Part shown: piece after piece, positions 24,235 to 32,576 of the stretch | Layout: each line of letters opens with the position of its first letter | Position numbering within the stretch: the first letter of the stretch is position 1 | Origin: an uncultured Alcanivorax sp. | GTDB taxonomy: Bacteria; Pseudomonadota; Gammaproteobacteria; Pseudomonadales; Alcanivoracaceae | Reading direction: 5' to 3' | Assembly: GCF_947258575.1 (NCBI RefSeq) | Contig: NZ_CAMYIV010000004.1 | Span: 186,001 to 250,000 of the forward strand | DNA: 64,000 nt | Translations under genes and position numbers: made by a program | Notes under the pieces: model-generated | Told to the model about the DNA's origin: nothing | What the model saw: only the letters and a program-made list of their open reading frames with translations | Database searches by the model: none

Positions 24235-25128
24235 CTACGACTCCAGCCCGGCAATCAACGCATTCACGGCTCGGGCAAACTGCACCGGCGAATCTTCCTG
24301 AAGAAAGTGACCGCCCACCAGGGTCTGGTGAGGCTGTCCCTTGGCGCCGGGGATGCGTTCCTGCATGTACTTGTCGCCACCTCGGGTGATCGGGTCGCCA
24401 TTGCTGAAGGTGGTCAGGAACGGTTTGTCCCATTGCTCCAGTACTTTCCAGGCCTGGCGGTTGGCATCGCTGGCCGGATCATCCGGGGTCACCGGCACCA
24501 GCTTGGGAAACGCCCGGGCGCCGGCCTTGTATTTCTTGCTCGGGAAGGGCGCATCGTAGGCCCGTCGCTCATCAGGCCCCAGCTTCTTGAAGGTGCCACT
24601 GCCGATGATGCGGGCGATGGGGAATACCGGGCTGTAGAGCGCGAAATTTTTCCACAGTGTAAAGGCTTTGGGGACTTTCAGATCGCCGGTGGGCAGCATG
24701 CCGTTACCCACCACGATGGCCCGGAAGCGCTCCGGGTTTTCCGCCGCCAGGCGCAGGCCCAGCAGTGAGCCCCAGTCCTGGCAGACCAGGGTGATATCAC
24801 GCAGGTCCAGCTGTTCCAGCCAGGATTGCAGCCAGTCCATGTGGCTCTGGTAGCTGTAGGCGTTGATGTCGGTGGGCTTGTCGGATTTACCGAAACCGAT
24901 CAGGTCCGGCGCGACCACCCGGTGGCCGGCGGCGGCGCAGATCGGAATCATGTGCCGATACAGGTACGACCAGGACGGCTCACCATGCATCATCAGCACC
25001 GGCTTGGCATCCGCCGGGCCTTCATCCAGATAATGCATGCGCAGGCCACCCACGTCCGTGTAGTTGGGCTCGAAGGGGTAGTCCAGCAGTCGCTCGAAAC
25101 GGGAATCGGGGGTGCGCAGAAAATCCAT
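24235..25128 (-). CDS. Haloalkane dehalogenase (HLD-I type)
   Basis: A 297-residue alpha/beta hydrolase that would cleave carbon-halogen bonds of haloalkanes to give an alcohol and halide. The catalytic residues fit: the nucleophile Asp118 and halide-binding Trp119 in LVCQDWGSLLG, oxyanion Glu50 in MHGEPSW, a late Asp in FSNGDPITRGG, and His274 in VGGHFLQED. The Asp position after strand 7, and a second Trp in FTLWKNFALYSP, point to subfamily I (DhlA/DmmA-like). It lacks a signal peptide. Related epoxide hydrolases would have a Tyr pair in the cap domain, which is not evident. It is upstream of a REP hairpin and separated from the aldo/keto reductase by an inverted repeat, so it is likely its own unit. 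Confidence 0.82.
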   Translation of the reverse strand: MDFLRTPDSRFERLLDYPFEPNYTDVGGLRMHYLDEGPADAKPVLMMHGEPSWSYLYRHMIPICAAAGHRVVAPDLIGFGKSDKPTDINAYSYQSHMDWLQSWLEQLDLRDITLVCQDWGSLLGLRLAAENPERFRAIVVGNGMLPTGDLKVPKAFTLWKNFALYSPVFPIARIIGSGTFKKLGPDERRAYDAPFPSKKYKAGARAFPKLVPVTPDDPASDANRQAWKVLEQWDKPFLTTFSNGDPITRGGDKYMQERIPGAKGQPHQTLVGGHFLQEDSPVQFARAVNALIAGLES

Positions 25129-25223
25129 GGGTCATCCTGATGAAAAGGAAAACCCAAGGATGGCCGTTCCCGACCGCGGATGACCATGTCTTCCCGGGCC
25201 AAAGGGCGATACGGGATGGTTTG

Positions 25224-25310
25224 CGTAGGGTGCCACTGAGCCTGGGGCGAACTGCACCATGACCACGGCGGTTGCGGTGCAGTTCGCCCTAGGCTCAGTG
25301 GCACCCTACG
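25224..25310. repeat. 35-bp-arm inverted repeat (GTAGGGTGCCACTGAGCC)
   Basis: The left arm (25224-25258, CGTAGGGTGCCACTGAGCCT...) and right arm (25276-25310, ...AGGCTCAGTGGCACCCTACG) are nearly perfect complements with a 17-base loop. It lies upstream of the dehalogenase and after the aldo/keto reductase. It is unlike the other repeat families except for the terminal GTAGGGTG, which it shares with the element at 60373-60452. Confidence 0.7.
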
Positions 25311-25328
25311 GTTTAGCTTGGCTTGGGG

Positions 25329-26282
25329 TTATTCGTCCCAGAGACCTTCCAGGCTGTAATCGCTGCCCGGCTGTGCCCAGAAGCCGCCGTCCACGTAGCG
25401 GCGGTGGCGGTCCAGCTCGGCGATGGCCTGCATGTCGTCCTCGCTGAGTGTCAGGTCGGCGGCAGCCAGGTTTTGTTGCAGCCGTTGCGGGTTCACCGAT
25501 TTCGGAATCACCGCCGTGCCGCGTTGCAGGGCCCAGGCGATCAACACCTGTGCCGGGCTGGCGCTGTGGTTGTCGGCGATGTCATGAATGATCGGGTCTT
25601 CCAGCAGCACCGGTTCGTCCTCGGCCTTGAGGCCGGCCGGGCGATCCGAGGAGCCCAGCGGGGAGTAGGCGGTCAGGTGAATGCCCTGCTGTTGGCAGAA
25701 GCGCAGCATGGCGGTCTGCTGCAGGTAGGGGTGCAGCTCGATCTGGTTCATGGCCGGTTTCAACCGTGCCTTGCCGACCAGGTCTTCCAGTTTCTTCACG
25801 CTGAAATTGGACACGCCGATCTGCCGGGTCAGATTCTCGTCCACCAGCGCTTCCATGGCCGCCCAGGTGGTGGCCACCGGTAAGTCGTTCAGGGACACCA
25901 TGTCATCGCCGGACTGGGGAAAGGGCACGCCCTTCTTCAGGGCCACCGGCCAGTGCATCAGGTACAGGTCCAGATAATCCAGCTTCAGGTTGTTCAGGGT
26001 GGTTTCCAGGGCGGGCTGCACATCCTCCGGGGCATGGTCGCTGTTCCACAGCTTGGAGGTGATCCACAGATCCTCACGCTGAACGGTACCGGCGGCGAAT
26101 ACATCCTGCAGCGCCTGGCCGATTTCGTCCTCGTTGCCATAGATATGGGCACAGTCGATGTGCCGGTAACCCATCTCGATGGCGGCCTTTACGGCCTCGT
26201 AGACCTCGCCGGGCTGGGATTTCCAGGTACCCAGGCCCAGTTGCGGCATGGTGTCGCCGTTGGGGAATGTCAGTGTTTTCAT
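25329..26282 (-). CDS. Aldo/keto reductase
   Basis: A 317-residue NADPH-dependent (beta/alpha)8-barrel reductase. The catalytic tetrad is present: Asp43 and Tyr48 in YRHIDCAHIYGNE, Lys in WITSKLWN, and His in LYLMHWPVAL. The cofactor loop AVIPKSVNPQRLQQN is at the C-terminal side. The start at 26282 follows CAGGAG and gives the standard N-terminus KTLTFPNGDTMPQLGLGTW. It would reduce aldehydes or ketones to alcohols, which could support detoxification next to the dehalogenase and monooxygenase genes, but no shared operon is seen. Confidence 0.88.
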   Translation of the reverse strand: MKTLTFPNGDTMPQLGLGTWKSQPGEVYEAVKAAIEMGYRHIDCAHIYGNEDEIGQALQDVFAAGTVQREDLWITSKLWNSDHAPEDVQPALETTLNNLKLDYLDLYLMHWPVALKKGVPFPQSGDDMVSLNDLPVATTWAAMEALVDENLTRQIGVSNFSVKKLEDLVGKARLKPAMNQIELHPYLQQTAMLRFCQQQGIHLTAYSPLGSSDRPAGLKAEDEPVLLEDPIIHDIADNHSASPAQVLIAWALQRGTAVIPKSVNPQRLQQNLAAADLTLSEDDMQAIAELDRHRRYVDGGFWAQPGSDYSLEGLWDE

Positions 26283-26515
26283 CACCTGCTCCTGTAGATG
26301 CTGTGTGATAGTCCCGGTCGCTTTTGGCAGCCGGAAAGGCAAAACAAATACCCTACCCACAGTGACTCCCAACGGGCACCGCAGTTCCTGCCGGATTGTT
26401 GTCCGATTCTCCGGAATGAGCGCTTGAGCCGATTCGGCCATTTCGCTACTGTGGCCAGCCTTTATTTTCTGTCCGGCGGCGCCTTTTCTCGCCGCCCCCT
26501 GCTTGGAACCTGTTT

Positions 26516-27421
26516 ATGTGGATCAAGAATCTGGTTGTGTTTGTGGGCGAAGAGGCCTTTCCTTCCTCCGTGGCCGAGCTCGATGAAACCCTGGACCAGA
26601 ACCGCTGCCAGCCCTGTGGCTCCCAGACCCTGCGCACGGAAGGTTTTGTGCCGCCCCTGAAAGGGCAGGACCCCATGGTCTATGCGGTGGACGGCTTTAT
26701 CTACTGCACCTATCAGGAAACCTCCCGCCTGCTGCCCGGGCCGGTGATCAAGGAGCTGCTCGACGAGAAGGTGGAGCACATCCAGGACGAGGAAGGCCGC
26801 AAGGTGGGTCGCAAGGAAAAGGCGGATCTGAAAGAGCAGATCACCTTCGAGTTGATGCCCCGCGCCTTCACTCGCTCTCGCCGTACTTCCCTGCTGATCG
26901 ATACCGAACGCAAGCGGGTGATGGTAGATGCCTCGTCCGCCAGCCGTGCCGAAGAAGTGGTGGCCTGCCTGCGTAAGGCCATCGGCACCCTGCCGGTAGC
27001 GTACCCGGCCCCCAACTCCGCCCCCTACACCAGCTTCAGCAACTGGCTGAAAGACACCAAGCTGTTGCCGGAAGGCTTCACCTTGGGTGACCGTTGCGAG
27101 CTGAAAGGCACCAAGGACGAAGGCGCTGCGGTGAAGTTCACCGCCGTGGATCTGGGCCAGGAAGAAATTCTCGCCCACCTGGAAACCGGCATGGTGGCCA
27201 CCCGCATCAACTTGGCGTGGCAGGATTCCCTGGAGCTGGATATCAACGACAAGCTGGAGATCAAGCGCATCAAGGCGCTGGATCTGCTGCAGGAAAATAT
27301 CGACGCCATGGACGCGGACGATGCAGTGGCAGAACTGCAGGCGCGCATCAGCCTGCAGGGCAATGTGCTGCGCGAGGCGCTGGATGGGTTGTTCGGGTAT
27401 TTCGAGGTGAATCCGGCGTAA
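26516..27421 (+). CDS. rdgC: RdgC nucleoid-associated recombination protein
   Basis: A 301-residue RdgC homologue. RdgC forms a ring-shaped dimer that binds DNA without sequence preference and limits RecA loading. Family blocks include the start MWIKNLVVFVGEEAF, VYAVDGFIYCTYQETSRLLP, IKELLDEKVEHIQDEEGRKV, and RSRRTSLLIDTERKRVMVD. The length agrees with E. coli RdgC (303). It is monocistronic: the upstream gap of 233 bp has a possible TTGAGC-17-TACTGT promoter, and repeats follow downstream. Confidence 0.93.
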   Translation: MWIKNLVVFVGEEAFPSSVAELDETLDQNRCQPCGSQTLRTEGFVPPLKGQDPMVYAVDGFIYCTYQETSRLLPGPVIKELLDEKVEHIQDEEGRKVGRKEKADLKEQITFELMPRAFTRSRRTSLLIDTERKRVMVDASSASRAEEVVACLRKAIGTLPVAYPAPNSAPYTSFSNWLKDTKLLPEGFTLGDRCELKGTKDEGAAVKFTAVDLGQEEILAHLETGMVATRINLAWQDSLELDINDKLEIKRIKALDLLQENIDAMDADDAVAELQARISLQGNVLREALDGLFGYFEVNPA

Positions 27422-27435
27422 TCAAGGTCGGAAGT

Positions 27436-27563
27436 TGCGAGTGACGAGTTTCGAGGAGCGAACAACAAAACCGGTTTTGCCTTTCGTTACTCGCTTCTCG
27501 TCACTCGTGACTGATTGGTTCGCGCCTCAAGCGGCGTTATTCGCTTCGCTCACCCTTCGGGCC
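27436..27563. repeat. Composite of ACTCG inverted repeat and 28-bp shared module
   Basis: GAGTGACGAGTTTCGAGGAG pairs with the ACTCGCTTCTCGTCACTCG stretch about 50 bp later; a like repeat is at 53018-53082. Directly after it a REP end (GGTTCGCGCC) is joined to GTTATTCGCTTCGCTCACCC plus TTCGGGCC (27536-27563), a 28-bp exact match to 52921-52948. An inverted, diverged copy lies at about 33819-33846. Confidence 0.6.
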
Positions 27564-27614
27564 AGCCTGCGGCTGTTACCTTCGCGAGCTCGGTTCCCAC
27601 AGGGGGCGCGAGGC

Positions 27615-28169
27615 TTAATCATCAATGTCCTCGTCGTCTTCCTGGTCCTTGTCCAGTTTGACGATGGAGCCTTCATCACAGTCCGGGGAGTGGGTGAAGG
27701 TCCGGGTCACATCCAGATAGCCCAGATGCGACAGGGTGCGGCGACCCAGCAGTACCGGATAGATCATGTCCGAGCGATCGTTCAGGGTGAATTGCTCTTC
27801 ATAGACGGTGTTGCCCATGCACAGATTCATCAACACCACCGGGCGACGATCAATACCACCGGCACCGCGGATCAACACCTTGCGGTAACGAGGCTTCTCG
27901 AAGGTTTTTTGCATTTTTTTACCGCTCGCTTCATCGCGCACATCCACGGTAAAGCGCACCCAGTCATCGCCCTCTTTTTCAAACACTTCCACATCCGTGG
28001 CATGCATTGACGAGGTCAGGGCGCCGCTGTCCAGCTTCGCCTTCAGCTCCACCCCCCAGGGTTCCAGCGTGGTCTTTTCCACCCAGCCGAATACCGGGCG
28101 ATCGGCGGCGAAAGTCTGGCCGGCCAGCAGTAGCAGGGCGGGGAGCAGGGCAAGTGTCAGGCGAGGCAT
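27615..28169 (-). CDS. Exported retropepsin-like protein (ATP-dependent zinc protease / RimB family)
   Basis: A 184-residue protein of the PF05618 family, often labelled ATP-dependent zinc protease although structural work groups it with retropepsin-like folds. The N-terminus LTLALLPALLLLAGQTFA is a signal peptide cleaved near residue 22. The core has the catalytic-type KLDSGALTSSMHA (DSGA), then KVLIRGAGGIDRRPVVLMNL and PVLLGRRTLSHLGYLDV. The C-terminus is very acidic (DKDQEDDEDIDD). AAGGAG precedes the ATG. It lies 70 bp after the monooxygenase, on the same strand, and may be cotranscribed, though the functions do not obviously connect. Confidence 0.8.
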   Translation of the reverse strand: MPRLTLALLPALLLLAGQTFAADRPVFGWVEKTTLEPWGVELKAKLDSGALTSSMHATDVEVFEKEGDDWVRFTVDVRDEASGKKMQKTFEKPRYRKVLIRGAGGIDRRPVVLMNLCMGNTVYEEQFTLNDRSDMIYPVLLGRRTLSHLGYLDVTRTFTHSPDCDEGSIVKLDKDQEDDEDIDD

Positions 28170-28239
28170 GGCATCTCCTTGATGATTCGGGTCTTCGTTA
28201 GGACAGGATGCCTGCCGCCGGGTTCCCCGGGTGTCCCGA

Positions 28240-29733
28240 TCAGACCGATTCGGGCTCAAACAGGTACTTGTCCGGCTCGAACTTGCGGGTGCGCATCCAG
28301 TACTGGAACGTGAAGCTTGGCCACAGGGTACGGTTCTTGCCGAATTCGTCCAGGTACCAGCTCTCACAGCCACCGGAAGACCATACCGCATCATCCAGTT
28401 GCGCCTGCAGGCGCCGGTTGAATCCTGCCTGCACCTCCGGTTTCACATCCAGGGAGCCGGCGTTTTCACCAAGCAGTTTGTTCACCGCCTGCATCACGTA
28501 GTTCACCTGCGCCTCGATCATGAACACGATGGAGGTATGCCCCAGCCCGGTATTGGGCCCCAGCAGCATGAAGAAATTGGGGAAGCCGCTTACCGAGACG
28601 CCCAGGTAGGCTTCCATGCCGGTCTCGTCCCAGGTGTCGCGGATTTCCTCGCCGCCCTTGCCGATGATCTGCATCGGGCCGATAGGGTCGGAGACCTTGA
28701 AGCCGGTGCCGTAGATAATGCAGTCCACCTCGCGTTCCACCCCCTGGCCATCGACAATGCTGTGGGCTTTCACTTCCTTGATGCCGTCGGTGAGCACCGC
28801 CACATTGTCGCGATTCAGTGACGGGTAGTATTCATCGGACATGAGAATGCGCTTGCAGCCGATGGTGTAATCCGGGGTGACTTTCTTGCGCAGCTCCGGG
28901 TCCTTGATGTTGCGGCGGATAAAGTGGCGCCCATACAGCTCGGCCAGCTTCATGGCCCGTGGATCCACCGCCAGACCCAGCACCCGGCTTTCCATCCACC
29001 AGTAGATGCCGCCCCGGAACAACTTCTGCGTCACCGGCAGGGTCTTGAACAGCAGCTTTTCAATTTTCGTCATGCGCCGGTCCGGCTTGCTAAGCACCCA
29101 GGGCGGGGTGCGCTGGTAAAGGTCCAGCTGCTCGACCTCTGGGGCAATGCGCGGCACAAACTGGATGGCACTGGCGCCGGTGCCCACGGCAGCCACACGT
29201 TTGCCGGTGAGGTCGTAATCATGGTTCCAGCGGGCGGAGTGAAAGGCCTCGCCCTGAAAGTTCTCTACCCCTGGCAGTTTCGGGTAGGCGGGGATGCTCA
29301 GCGCGCCGATGCCGGAAACGAAAATGCGGGTGGTCAGCTCGGTGCCGTCATGGGTGGTCACATGCCAGATCTGCTTCTGCTCGTCGTAGACCGCCCGCTC
29401 CACCTCGCAGTTGAAGCGCATGTGCGGTGTCACCCCGAACTTGTCGGCGCAGCGCTTCAGGTAATCCCAGATTTCCTGCTGGGGAGCAAACATGCGCGAC
29501 CAGCGCGGGTTGGGGGCAAAGGAATAGGAATACAGATGAGAGGGCACATCGCAGGCGCAGCCCGGGTAGATATTGTCCCGCCAGGTGCCGCCGATATCGC
29601 CGGCTTTTTCCAGCACCACGAAATCATCGTAGCCGGCTTCCTTCAGCTGGATCGCCATACACAGTCCGGAGAACCCGGCGCCCACCACAATCACCTGATG
29701 ATCGGCCTGGGCAGCATTATTATTTTTGCTCAT
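28240..29733 (-). CDS. Flavin-containing Baeyer-Villiger-type monooxygenase
   Basis: A 497-residue FAD- and NADPH-dependent monooxygenase. The first dinucleotide-binding motif GAGFSG is at 18-23, the BVMO fingerprint FQGEAFHSARW at 159-169, and the second GTGASA motif at 184-189. The GDIGGTWRDNIYPGCACD block is typical of class B flavoprotein monooxygenases acting on ketones (cyclohexanone or hydroxyacetophenone type). It would insert oxygen into a ketone to give an ester, which a neighbouring esterase could open. It is not the AlmA long-chain alkane hydroxylase type. The ATG follows AAGGAGGTG. It is divergent from a lipase-like hydrolase. Confidence 0.86.
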   Translation of the reverse strand: MSKNNNAAQADHQVIVVGAGFSGLCMAIQLKEAGYDDFVVLEKAGDIGGTWRDNIYPGCACDVPSHLYSYSFAPNPRWSRMFAPQQEIWDYLKRCADKFGVTPHMRFNCEVERAVYDEQKQIWHVTTHDGTELTTRIFVSGIGALSIPAYPKLPGVENFQGEAFHSARWNHDYDLTGKRVAAVGTGASAIQFVPRIAPEVEQLDLYQRTPPWVLSKPDRRMTKIEKLLFKTLPVTQKLFRGGIYWWMESRVLGLAVDPRAMKLAELYGRHFIRRNIKDPELRKKVTPDYTIGCKRILMSDEYYPSLNRDNVAVLTDGIKEVKAHSIVDGQGVEREVDCIIYGTGFKVSDPIGPMQIIGKGGEEIRDTWDETGMEAYLGVSVSGFPNFFMLLGPNTGLGHTSIVFMIEAQVNYVMQAVNKLLGENAGSLDVKPEVQAGFNRRLQAQLDDAVWSSGGCESWYLDEFGKNRTLWPSFTFQYWMRTRKFEPDKYLFEPESV

Positions 29734-29933
29734 TGTGCACCTCCTTGGTTCATTTCATCATGGCCCAAGGCGTGCGGACGGGCCACCGCTGTTGCGCATT
29801 GCCAGCACACCGTTACCGACGATAAACAAAGCGGATGCGCCATGACCCGGGCGCGGCCCCGGCCCGCGTCATGACCAAGGTGGTCACCGCCACGCCGGTT
29901 ACGATGGGGGCAGAGAAATATGAGGAATTTGCG

Positions 29934-30644
29934 ATGACAGAGAAGCCATCCGCGCCCTCCCTGGGGCTGTTGCTGGGAGAAAGCCGGGCCATGCTGGCCT
30001 ACGGACGCTACCTGCTGCGTGGCCTGGGCCATCGTCAGCTGCCCGCCGGCCGTGGCCAGCCGGTGCTGGTGCTGCCCGGCTTTGGCGCCAGCGATGCCAG
30101 CACCCGCCCCCTGCGACGGGCGCTGACCCGGCTGGGCTACAACGTCTACGGCTGGGCCCAGGGCACCAACCTGGGCATGAACAGCAAGCGCAAGGCCATG
30201 CTGGTGAGCCAGCTACAGGCCATTCACACCCGTCATGGTCAGCCCGTGGCGCTGATCGGCTGGAGCCTGGGCGGGGTGTTTGCCCGCGAACTGGCGCGGG
30301 CCTACCCGGACCGGGTCAGCCAGGTGTTCACCCTGGGTAGCCCCATCAACGGCGACCCGGAAGCCAACAATGTGACCACCCTGTTCAACCTCTTTAACCC
30401 CAAGCGGCCACCACCGGACCGGGAAGCCTTCGAGGCCCGTATCCCGGCGCCGCCGGTGCCCTGTACCGCCATTTTCACCAAACAGGACGGCATCGTGTCC
30501 TGGCAATGCAGCCAGGAAGAAGACGGCCCGCTCACCGACAACGTGGAAGTGCAGGGCACCCACGTGGGCCTGCCCTGGAACCCCCAGGTGCTGGCGGCCA
30601 TCGCCGAGCGCCTGGCCCGCTGCCCGGAGACCGGCAATGAGTGA
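29934..30644 (+). CDS. Lipase/esterase-like alpha/beta hydrolase
   Basis: A 236-residue alpha/beta hydrolase similar in outline to the PGAP1/LipA-type triacylglycerol lipases. The strand VLVLPGFGASDAS holds the oxyanion region, LIGWSLGGVFARELAR the nucleophile elbow (GWSLGG), and a late His falls in VQGTHVGLPWNP, with Asp in FTKQDGIV. No signal peptide is evident. The start ATG 29934 follows GAGGA; the longer upstream frame is not used. It overlaps the next gene by eight bases (ATGAGTGA), so the two are coupled. It is divergent from the Baeyer-Villiger enzyme, a plausible pair for ketone-to-ester-to-acid processing (inference). Confidence 0.75.
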   Translation: MTEKPSAPSLGLLLGESRAMLAYGRYLLRGLGHRQLPAGRGQPVLVLPGFGASDASTRPLRRALTRLGYNVYGWAQGTNLGMNSKRKAMLVSQLQAIHTRHGQPVALIGWSLGGVFARELARAYPDRVSQVFTLGSPINGDPEANNVTTLFNLFNPKRPPPDREAFEARIPAPPVPCTAIFTKQDGIVSWQCSQEEDGPLTDNVEVQGTHVGLPWNPQVLAAIAERLARCPETGNE

Positions 30645-30852
30645 TCTGCAACCGGGCCGCTACCGGCACTTCAAGGGCAACGAGTACCAGGTCATCGGCA
30701 CCGCCACCCACTCGGAAACCGGTGACACCCTGGTGGTCTATCGCCCGCTCTACGGCGACCAGGCCCTGTGGGTGCGCCCCCTGGCCATGTTCACCGAAAC
30801 CGTGGAGCGCGACGGCAAGGTCCAGCCACGCTTCGCCCGAGTGGGCGATTAG
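30637..30852 (+). CDS. DUF1653 protein
   Basis: A 71-residue protein of the DUF1653 family, with the typical core GRYRHFKGNEYQVIGTATHS and VVYRPLYGDQALWVRPLAMF. Members are small SH3-like beta-barrels of unknown role. It overlaps the upstream hydrolase by eight bases and is almost certainly co-translated. A REP hairpin follows. Confidence 0.85.
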   Translation: MSDLQPGRYRHFKGNEYQVIGTATHSETGDTLVVYRPLYGDQALWVRPLAMFTETVERDGKVQPRFARVGD

Positions 30853-30864
30853 CCCACCCCTCCC

Positions 30865-30957
30865 CGTTGGAGCTATGCTTGCATGGCGAATGGCTGTCAG
30901 GTTCACAATGCGTTTGCAGGAAACAGAACCTTATTCGCCATGTGGGCACAGCTCCTA
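30865..30957. repeat. REP hairpin, GGAGCTATGCTTGCATGGCGAA family
   Basis: TTGGAGCTATGCTTGCATGG (left) is complemented by ATTCGCCATGTGGGCACAGCTCC-like sequence on the right, with a 45-base middle. The same arm sequence occurs at about 38923, 51325-51412 and 61584-61743. Confidence 0.7.
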
Positions 30958-31023
30958 GCGCAATAAGGCAGTCATTCGCCCAGATAGTCGTTACAATGGC
31001 GCCTCGATAGCGGAGCCCATTGC

Positions 31024-32376
31024 ATGACCACTTTTGCCGACCTCAATTTGCACGAGCGCCTGACCAGGGCACTCGGCGAACTGGAAATCACCACCCCCAC
31101 GCCTGTGCAGGCCTCAGCCATTCCCGAGGCCCTGGCCGGCCACGACCTGCGTGTGGTGGCTCGCACCGGTAGCGGCAAGACCGCCGCCTTCATGCTGCCC
31201 ATGCTGCACCAGCTGCTGCAGCACTCCCGGCCGCGTACCGACACCCGCGCCCTGATCCTGCTGCCCACCCGCGAGCTGGCCCAGCAGACCCTCAAGCAGG
31301 TGGAAGCGCTGGGGCGCTATACCTTTATCAAGGCGGAGCTGGTCACCGGTGGGGAAGACTTCAAGGTGCAGGCCGCCAAGATGCGCAAGAACCCGGAAAT
31401 CCTCATCGGCACCCCGGGGCGCCTGATCGAGCATCTGGAAGCCGGTAACCTGCGCCTGCAGGATCTGGAAATGCTGGTGCTGGACGAATCCGACCGCATG
31501 CTGGACATGGGCTTCAGCGACGACGTACTGCGCCTGGCCGCAGAATGCCGCGCCGAGCGTCAGACCCTGCTGTTCTCCGCCACCAGCGGCGGCAACGCCA
31601 TGGAGAAAATGGTCGCCTCCACCCTGCGCGAGCCCAAGTCCCTGATGCTGGATTCCGTGCGTGACCTGAACGAATCCGTGGTTCAGCAGGTGATCACCGC
31701 CGACGACGTGAAACACAAGGAACGTCTGGTGCAGTGGCTGCTGGCCAACGAGACCTACGACAAGGCCGTGGTGTTCACCAACACCCGCGAGCAGGCCGAC
31801 CGCATGGGCGGCGTGCTGGTGGCCTCCAACCTGAAAGTGTTTGTGCTGCACGGCGAGAAAGACCAGAAAGACCGCAAACTGGCCATGGATCGCCTCAAGG
31901 CTGGCGCCGTAAAAGTGCTGGTCGCCACCGACGTGGCCGCCCGGGGCATCCACGTGGACGGCCTGGACCTGGTAATCAACTTCGACATGCCACGCAGTGG
32001 CGACGAATACGTCCACCGCATCGGCCGTACCGGCCGGGTGGGCGGCGCCGGCACCGCCATCTCCCTGATCGCCGCCCACGAATGGAACCTGATGGCGGGC
32101 ATCCAGCGCTACCTGCGCCAGAACTTTGAATACCGCCTGATCGAAGCCTTGAAGGGCAACTTCCTTGGGCCGAAAAATCTCAAGTCCAACGGCAAGGCCG
32201 CCGGCAGCAAAAAGAAAAAAATGAAAAAGAAAGAGGACGCCAAAAAGGGCAAAAAGCCGGCCAGGAAAAAACCGGTGGCGAAGAAGAATTCGCGCACTAA
32301 TAAGCCCGCGGTACCGGATACCAATAGTGGTTTTGCTACGGTGAAAAAACGGAAAACCCCCGGGCCGATTGATTGA
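31024..32376 (+). CDS. DEAD-box RNA helicase (SrmB/RhlE-like)
   Basis: A 450-residue ATP-dependent RNA helicase. Motifs run in order: Q-motif TPTPVQASAIP, Walker A VARTGSGKTAAF (I), PTRELAQQ (Ia), GTPGRLIEH, motif II VLDESDRMLDMGF (DESD instead of DEAD), SATSG (III), VLVATDVAARGIHVD (V) and HRIGRTGRVG (VI). After residue 385 the tail is very Lys-rich (GSKKKKMKKKEDAKKGKKPA), which would strengthen RNA binding. Such proteins act in ribosome assembly or RNA decay. It has ATG at 31024 after GAGCCC, without neighbours in its transcript. Confidence 0.9.
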   Translation: MTTFADLNLHERLTRALGELEITTPTPVQASAIPEALAGHDLRVVARTGSGKTAAFMLPMLHQLLQHSRPRTDTRALILLPTRELAQQTLKQVEALGRYTFIKAELVTGGEDFKVQAAKMRKNPEILIGTPGRLIEHLEAGNLRLQDLEMLVLDESDRMLDMGFSDDVLRLAAECRAERQTLLFSATSGGNAMEKMVASTLREPKSLMLDSVRDLNESVVQQVITADDVKHKERLVQWLLANETYDKAVVFTNTREQADRMGGVLVASNLKVFVLHGEKDQKDRKLAMDRLKAGAVKVLVATDVAARGIHVDGLDLVINFDMPRSGDEYVHRIGRTGRVGGAGTAISLIAAHEWNLMAGIQRYLRQNFEYRLIEALKGNFLGPKNLKSNGKAAGSKKKKMKKKEDAKKGKKPARKKPVAKKNSRTNKPAVPDTNSGFATVKKRKTPGPID

Positions 32377-32500
32377 AGAAAAGCGGCAAGCTTCAACGCG
32401 GGAAAGGTGGTAGGTAAACGGAAACGTCTTGCCCGCGATTATTGTTAAAGGTGGGGGAAGAAGGAAGGCAAGTTAACTATCCCCCTATCCTGTCTAGAGG

Positions 32501-32540
32501 GTCCCCTCTCCCTTGAGGGGAGAGGGACAGGGAGAGGGTG
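32501..32540. repeat. Left 40-bp inverted repeat flanking the DUF559 gene
   Basis: Begins GTCCCCTCTCCCTTGAGGGG and ends GACAGGGAGAGGGTG. It is the perfect reverse complement of 32902-32941. The arm itself contains a hairpin (CCCTCTCCCTTGAGGGGAGAGGG-like). Confidence 0.9.
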
Positions 32541-32576
32541 AAGCTACAAAGTGCAGGAAGCACAAAAGGCAGAGTA

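Noticed and set aside
31114..32079. Antisense frame of 321 codons opposite the helicase
   Set aside because: Shadow of the DEAD-box gene; no domain or start signal.
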